Assembly: GCA_964601165.1 (NCBI GenBank)
Contig: CAZRMK010000001.1
Span: forward strand, 1-64,000
Direction: 5' to 3'
DNA length: 64,000 nucleotides
Source of the DNA: Thiosulfativibrio sp964601165
GTDB taxonomy: Bacteria; Pseudomonadota; Gammaproteobacteria; Thiomicrospirales; Thiomicrospiraceae
Each line of letters starts with the position of its first letter. Positions within the stretch are counted from its first letter, which is position 1. The translations under genes and the position numbers were made by a program. The notes beneath the pieces were generated by a model. It made no database searches, was not told the origin of the DNA, and saw only the letters and a list, made by a program, of their open reading frames with translations. This document shows positions 59,968 to 64,000 of the stretch, piece by piece.

Positions 59968-61392
59968 ATGTCAGGTAAGACGCTTTACGATAAATTATGG
60001 GAAAGCCATATTGTTCACCAAGAGGATGATGGAACGGCATTGATTTATATTGATCGCCAGTTATTACATGAGGTAACTTCGCCACAAGCCTTCGAAGGAT
60101 TGCGTCTTGCAAATCGCAAGCCTTGGAGAGTTGATGCCAACTTAGCTACCCCTGACCATAACGTGCCGACGACGGCTTTTAATAGTATAGAAGATATTGT
60201 TGATCCTATTTCTCGTCTTCAGGTGCAAACACTTAACCTTAACACGGAAGAGTTTGGGATTACCGAATTTGGAATTGGCGACATTCGTCAGGGAATAGTG
60301 CATGTTGTTGGCCCAGAGGAAGGAGCAACTTTGCCGGGAATGACGTTGGTGTGTGGTGATTCTCATACCGCAACTCATGGTGCGTTAGGGGCGTTAGCTC
60401 ATGGAATAGGAACTTCGGAAGTTGAGCATGTTTTGGCTACCCAATGCCTAATTCAAAAGAAAATGAAGAATATGCTAGTGAAGGTAAATGGTCGGCTTTC
60501 TGCTGGTGTAACTCCTAAAGATGTAGTTTTAGCTATTATTGGCAAAATTGGCACAGCAGGGGGCAATGGTCATGCCATTGAGTTTGGTGGGCAGGTATTT
60601 CAAGATATGTCGGTTGAAGGGCGTATGACGGTATGTAATATGGCGATTGAGGCTGGTGCTCGTGTTGGTGTGGTGGCTGTGGATGAAAAAACTTTTGAGT
60701 ATGTTAAGGGTCGTCCTTCTGCACCTAATGGAGAGAATTGGGAGGCAGCTGTTAGTAGTTGGCAAGATTTAAAGTCTGATCCTGATGCAGTATTTGATAC
60801 CATTGTTGAGATGAATGGTGCTTTAATAGAGCCGCAAGTTTCTTGGGGAACATCGCCTGAGATGGTTGTTGATGTCAATGCTACCGTGCCTAATCCTGCT
60901 AATGAACCTGACGCGGTTAAAGCTGCTGGAATTCAGCGAGCATTAGATTATATGGGTCTACAAGCGGATATGAAGATTACTGATATTCCTGCTGACTATG
61001 TTTTTATTGGCTCTTGCACCAATTCAAGGATTGAAGATTTTCGTGCCGCAGCAAAAATTTTAAAAGGTCGTAAAGTAGCCTCTAGTGTTGAGCAGGCTTT
61101 AGCTGTTCCTGGATCTGGTTTGGTAAAAATGCAGGCGGAAAAAGAAGGTCTGGACCAGATTTTTATTGCGGCAGGTTTTGAATGGCGTAATCCTGGTTGT
61201 TCAATGTGTTTAGCTATGAATGATGATAAATTGCCAGATGGTAAGCATTGTGCCTCAACTTCAAATCGTAATTTTGAAGGACGACAAGGTGCAGGAGGAC
61301 GTACTCACTTGGTTAGTCCAGAAATGGCAGCGGCGGCTGCCATTGCAGGTCATTTTGTAGATGTACGTACTATGTTAGGTAGTGAAGTGTAA
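59968..61392 (+). CDS. leuC: 3-isopropylmalate dehydratase large subunit
   Basis: LeuC and LeuD isomerise 2- to 3-isopropylmalate. The 474-residue aconitase-type subunit has VCGDSHTATHGALGALAHGIGTSEVEHVLATQ, the first cluster Cys in FIGSCTNSRIEDF, and the second pair in NPGCSMCLAMNDD. The stop overlaps the leuD start by one base. A palindromic element fills its leader. Confidence 0.97.
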   Translation: MSGKTLYDKLWESHIVHQEDDGTALIYIDRQLLHEVTSPQAFEGLRLANRKPWRVDANLATPDHNVPTTAFNSIEDIVDPISRLQVQTLNLNTEEFGITEFGIGDIRQGIVHVVGPEEGATLPGMTLVCGDSHTATHGALGALAHGIGTSEVEHVLATQCLIQKKMKNMLVKVNGRLSAGVTPKDVVLAIIGKIGTAGGNGHAIEFGGQVFQDMSVEGRMTVCNMAIEAGARVGVVAVDEKTFEYVKGRPSAPNGENWEAAVSSWQDLKSDPDAVFDTIVEMNGALIEPQVSWGTSPEMVVDVNATVPNPANEPDAVKAAGIQRALDYMGLQADMKITDIPADYVFIGSCTNSRIEDFRAAAKILKGRKVASSVEQALAVPGSGLVKMQAEKEGLDQIFIAAGFEWRNPGCSMCLAMNDDKLPDGKHCASTSNRNFEGRQGAGGRTHLVSPEMAAAAAIAGHFVDVRTMLGSEV

Positions 61393-62036
61393 TGAATAAA
61401 TTTACTCAATTGACTGCTATTGTTGCCCCAATAGATCGTGCTAATGTTGATACTGATGCCATTATTCCGAAACAGTTTTTAAAGTCAATTAAGCGTTCAG
61501 GTTTTGGTCCTAATTTATTTGATGAATGGCGTTATGAAGACGTAGGTCAACCAGGAATAGATAGTTCTAAGCGGCCGTTAAGAAAAGATTTTGTGCTAAA
61601 TCAACCTCGTTATCAAGGGGCGAATATTTTATTAGCTCGTGATAATTTTGGCTGTGGATCAAGTCGAGAGCATGCTCCTTGGGCATTAGAAGGTTATGGT
61701 TTTAAATCGGTAATTGCGCCGAGTTTTGCAGATATATTTTTTAACAATTGTTTTAAAAATGGAATTTTACCAATTGTTTTGGATGAAAAAGTAGTTGACG
61801 GATTATTTAATGAGGTTTTTGCTAAGGAAGGTTATCAATTATTTATTGATTTGACAGAACAAACTATAACTAAGCCTGAAGGCGAAATTATTGCTTTTGA
61901 AGTGGATAAGTTTAGAAAGCATTGTTTGTTAAATGGCCTGGATGATATTGGCTTAACTTTACAGCATGCAGAAAAGATTAAATCTTTTGAAGAGATGCAT
62001 AAATTAAAAAACCCTTGGTTGTTTGCAAAAGATTAA
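61392..62036 (+). CDS. leuD: 3-isopropylmalate dehydratase small subunit
   Basis: The 214-residue swivelling subunit has DRANVDTDAIIPKQFLKSIK near the start, ARDNFGCGSSREHAPWAL near residue 80 (the substrate loop), and the C-terminal LQHAEKIKSFEE. It forms a heterodimer with LeuC. A 163-bp palindromic element begins at the base after its stop. Confidence 0.96.
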   Translation: MNKFTQLTAIVAPIDRANVDTDAIIPKQFLKSIKRSGFGPNLFDEWRYEDVGQPGIDSSKRPLRKDFVLNQPRYQGANILLARDNFGCGSSREHAPWALEGYGFKSVIAPSFADIFFNNCFKNGILPIVLDEKVVDGLFNEVFAKEGYQLFIDLTEQTITKPEGEIIAFEVDKFRKHCLLNGLDDIGLTLQHAEKIKSFEEMHKLKNPWLFAKD

Positions 62037-62199
62037 ACCTAAACCCTGCAAGTGATTGCACATATATAGCACAAGCTCTTGATTCATATAGCGAATTTTA
62101 ATTCTTCGGCAATATCAATAAGTATTCCGCTAGAACTAAAATCACTCTATAAATAAACATCTTGCACTATGTATGCACAAACACTCGCAGGGTTCAGGT
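62037..62199. repeat. 163-bp palindromic element between leuD and leuB
   Basis: The ends ACCTAAACCCTGCAAGTGAT and CACTCGCAGGGTTCAGGT are inverted with a few mismatches. The interior contains AGCACAAGCTCTTGAT, shared with the A-type copy at 1801, which links the two end types in one family. It interrupts the leuCDB gene set. Confidence 0.87.
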
Positions 62200-62221
62200 A
62201 AAAAATATAGAGAAATAAAAA

Positions 62222-63295
62222 ATGACAAAACAAATATTAGTATTACCCGGCGACGGCATAGGGCCTGAAATTACCGTAGAAGCTGTTAAGGTTTTAGAAG
62301 CCTTAAAAATATCAGCAGGGTTAGATGTTGTCTTATCTGAAGACTTGGTGGGTGGTGCAGCCTATGATATTTATGGAGTGCCTTTGTCGGATGAAACTAT
62401 GGCAAAAGCACAAGCTGCGGATGCAGTTTTATTAGGAGCGGTAGGCGGCTATAAGTGGGAGTCTTTGGATATTGCAGTTAGACCAGAAAAAGGTTTGTTA
62501 CGGTTACGCTCTGAAATGCAGTTATTTGCCAATTTACGTCCAGCTTATTTATTTCCACAATTAGCCAATGCCTCTACTTTAAAGCCTGAAGTAGTCGCGG
62601 GATTAGACATTTTAATTGTACGCGAGTTAACTGGTGGTATTTATTTTGGTCAGCCTCGTGGCATTCGTACCTTAGATAATGGTGAGCGTCAGGGTTATAA
62701 TACCTATGTTTATTCGGAGTCTGAAATTCGTCGTATTGGTCATGTAGCTTTTCAGGCGGCGATGAAACGTGATAAAAAATTAACCTCCGTTGATAAAGCA
62801 AATGTGCTTGAAGTAACAGAATTGTGGCGTGAGGTGATGGATGAGATTGCAACAGAATATCCGCAAGTTGAGCTAAAGCATATGTATGTTGATAATGCCG
62901 CTATGCAGTTAATACTTAACCCGAAGCAATTCGATATTATGGTAACAGGTAATATGTTTGGTGATATTTTGTCAGATGAAGCTGCTATGTTAACCGGTTC
63001 AATAGGCATGCTGGCATCAGCCTCTTTAGATGCTAATAACAAGGGCATGTATGAACCAAGTCATGGTTCTGCACCTGATATTGCAGGGCAAAATATTGCT
63101 AATCCTTTAGCAATAATTTTATCGGTGGCGATGATGCTGAGATATAGTTTAGGGCAGGAGGCTTTGGCGGTTAAAATTGAAACGGCAGTGGCATCGGTAT
63201 TAGATCAAGGTTTGCGTACCAGTGATATTTGGTCGGCAGGTATGACTAAGGTTGGTACTGCAGAAATGGGAGATGCGGTCGTTGCCGCTTTGTAG
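62222..63295 (+). CDS. leuB: 3-isopropylmalate dehydrogenase
   Basis: LeuB oxidises and decarboxylates 3-isopropylmalate. The 357-residue enzyme has LPGDGIGPEITVEAVKVL, the substrate-binding RPEKGLLRLRSEMQLFANLRP region, VRELTGGIYFG, and NMFGDILSDEAAML with the metal-binding Asp residues. It is separated from leuD by about 185 bp, mostly a palindromic element, so its expression depends on read-through or on a promoter in the element. Confidence 0.97.
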   Translation: MTKQILVLPGDGIGPEITVEAVKVLEALKISAGLDVVLSEDLVGGAAYDIYGVPLSDETMAKAQAADAVLLGAVGGYKWESLDIAVRPEKGLLRLRSEMQLFANLRPAYLFPQLANASTLKPEVVAGLDILIVRELTGGIYFGQPRGIRTLDNGERQGYNTYVYSESEIRRIGHVAFQAAMKRDKKLTSVDKANVLEVTELWREVMDEIATEYPQVELKHMYVDNAAMQLILNPKQFDIMVTGNMFGDILSDEAAMLTGSIGMLASASLDANNKGMYEPSHGSAPDIAGQNIANPLAIILSVAMMLRYSLGQEALAVKIETAVASVLDQGLRTSDIWSAGMTKVGTAEMGDAVVAAL

Positions 63296-63308
63296 AGGCT
63301 TGCTTTGA

Positions 63309-64000
63309 GTGAGAAATTATTTTAGTATCACCATTAGTGATGTACATGGTTCGAGAACCTACTCTTTTAAACAGTTCATTAAAAAGTTTATTAAATATTT
63401 AATTCTTTTTATATTGTTAGTATTGTTTGTCGGTGCTGCTACTATTTGGTGGCTAAATAAGCAGGCCTTGGAGCTTGAAAATAAACGGCAACAAGAGGAA
63501 ATGCAGCATCAAAGCTCTTTGTTAGAGCATCAAAAAGCTTATATTTTGTTAGATAACAATAAGCGTGATTTACAGGCAGATTTAGATAATAAATTAAGAG
63601 AACTTGAGTTTTTAGATAGTACGCTTCAAGGCTTGGAGGAATTACTGGGTCAAACCCCAAGAGAAGCACTGCCCCTAGAAGAGCGAGTTAAAATGGTACA
63701 GCTTTCCACAATAGAAAAATCGCTGGCTTTTGATCTTATTCCTAGTGGCTTTCCGGTAACAGATGTAAAAAGCAAGTCTAGTGGTTTTGGTTATCGAATT
63801 CACCCAATTGATAAGGTTAGGAGGTTTCATCACGGGTTAGATTTTCGTGGCAAAATAGGAACTCCAGTGTTTTCAACCGCTGATGGGGTGGTTGAATATG
63901 CCGGTTACAACAAAGGTAGTGGTTTTGGGAATATGGTTATTGTCACTCATGCTAATGGTTTTAGAACTCTTTATGCACATTTGAATAAAGTTTTGGTTAC
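63309..64000 (+). CDS. M23-family murein endopeptidase, partial
   Basis: The frame runs from a GTG (VRNYFSITISDVHGSR) after an AGAGG ribosome site to the end of the window, so the C-terminus is missing. A membrane segment (about 26-47) precedes a coiled coil (50-105). The M23 domain then shows SGFGYRIHPI, HHGLDFRGKIGTPVFSTADG (zinc His and Asp) and LYAHLNKV with the last His pair. It is a predicted periplasmic peptidoglycan endopeptidase, anchored in the inner membrane. Mepm-like proteins of this plan often lie near secA or lpxC; the right-hand neighbour is outside the window. Confidence 0.9.
   Translation, partial: MRNYFSITISDVHGSRTYSFKQFIKKFIKYLILFILLVLFVGAATIWWLNKQALELENKRQQEEMQHQSSLLEHQKAYILLDNNKRDLQADLDNKLRELEFLDSTLQGLEELLGQTPREALPLEERVKMVQLSTIEKSLAFDLIPSGFPVTDVKSKSSGFGYRIHPIDKVRRFHHGLDFRGKIGTPVFSTADGVVEYAGYNKGSGFGNMVIVTHANGFRTLYAHLNKVLV

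Noticed and set aside
63442..63669. Open frame on the minus strand near the right edge
   Set aside because: It is antisense to the coiled-coil part of the M23 peptidase gene, which is well supported by its motifs.
1..64000. tRNA or rRNA genes
   Set aside because: No cloverleaf with a TTC-arm or rRNA segment was recognised on either strand; this was by eye and not by tRNAscan.

Overview
The window looks like an AT-rich chromosome segment of a sulfur-oxidising gammaproteobacterium. Three conserved gene orders support the class: zapA–6S RNA–fau with ygfB–pepP–ubiH–ubiI, mltD–gloB–yafS-like–dnaQ, and holD–rimI. The lifestyle is suggested by soxXYZA, a tusA–dsrE2 pair, a persulfide dioxygenase and a rhodanese. 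I cannot place it at genus level. A 100-N run (29854-29953) shows that this is a draft assembly.

Layout. 1-430: a type I-F-like CRISPR array with no cas genes in view. 694-5044: a TAXI-type TRAP transporter (binding protein, fused permease) and a universal stress protein. 5388-8090: P-II, psd, argG. 8201-13926: a four-gene restriction-modification or defence island, followed directly by an integron attC-like palindrome. 14276-21826: pgpA, rhodanese, fau, 6S RNA, zapA, then the ygfB-pepP-ubiH-ubiI operon and a K+ channel. 22151-26971: a LysR regulator, BtuF-like and Fe-type binding proteins, folD, a low-Mr phosphatase. 27110-27237: a compact small-RNA candidate with its own promoter and two terminators. 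27224-36216: slt, mltD, gloB, a methyltransferase, a diguanylate cyclase, dnaQ, an FKBP isomerase, a persulfide dioxygenase. 36310-44660: hrpA, a decayed IS3 piece, a TerB-like gene, ilvD, argA. 45096-50281: an IS256-type remnant, sox genes, a BepA-like protease, tusA-dsrE2. 50328-54164: galU, pgi and an Ugd-like protein lacking the catalytic Cys. 54312-63295: pssA, leuA, holD, rimI, a ChaN-PDZ protein, queE, leuC, leuD, leuB. 63309-end: a truncated M23 peptidase.

The most unusual property is the density of small palindromic elements between genes. One family (ends ACCTAAATCCTGC or CCCTAATCC) has five full copies of exactly 163 bp by my count, a sixth of about 164 bp, and many short, chimeric or collapsed derivatives. 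A second family (ends GAGACCTTTGCA) has two 160-bp copies plus deletion derivatives, and three copies have 4-5 bp flanking duplications. Copies often abut stop codons; in argG, the diguanylate cyclase gene and holD the element supplies all or part of the stop, and in the first two also C-terminal codons.

Functionally, the Sox proteins oxidise thiosulfate in the periplasm, while TusA/DsrE2, rhodanese and the persulfide dioxygenase would handle persulfide sulfur inside the cell. IlvD, LeuABCD, ArgA and ArgG indicate autonomous amino-acid synthesis. The CRISPR array and the restriction island suggest substantial phage or plasmid pressure.
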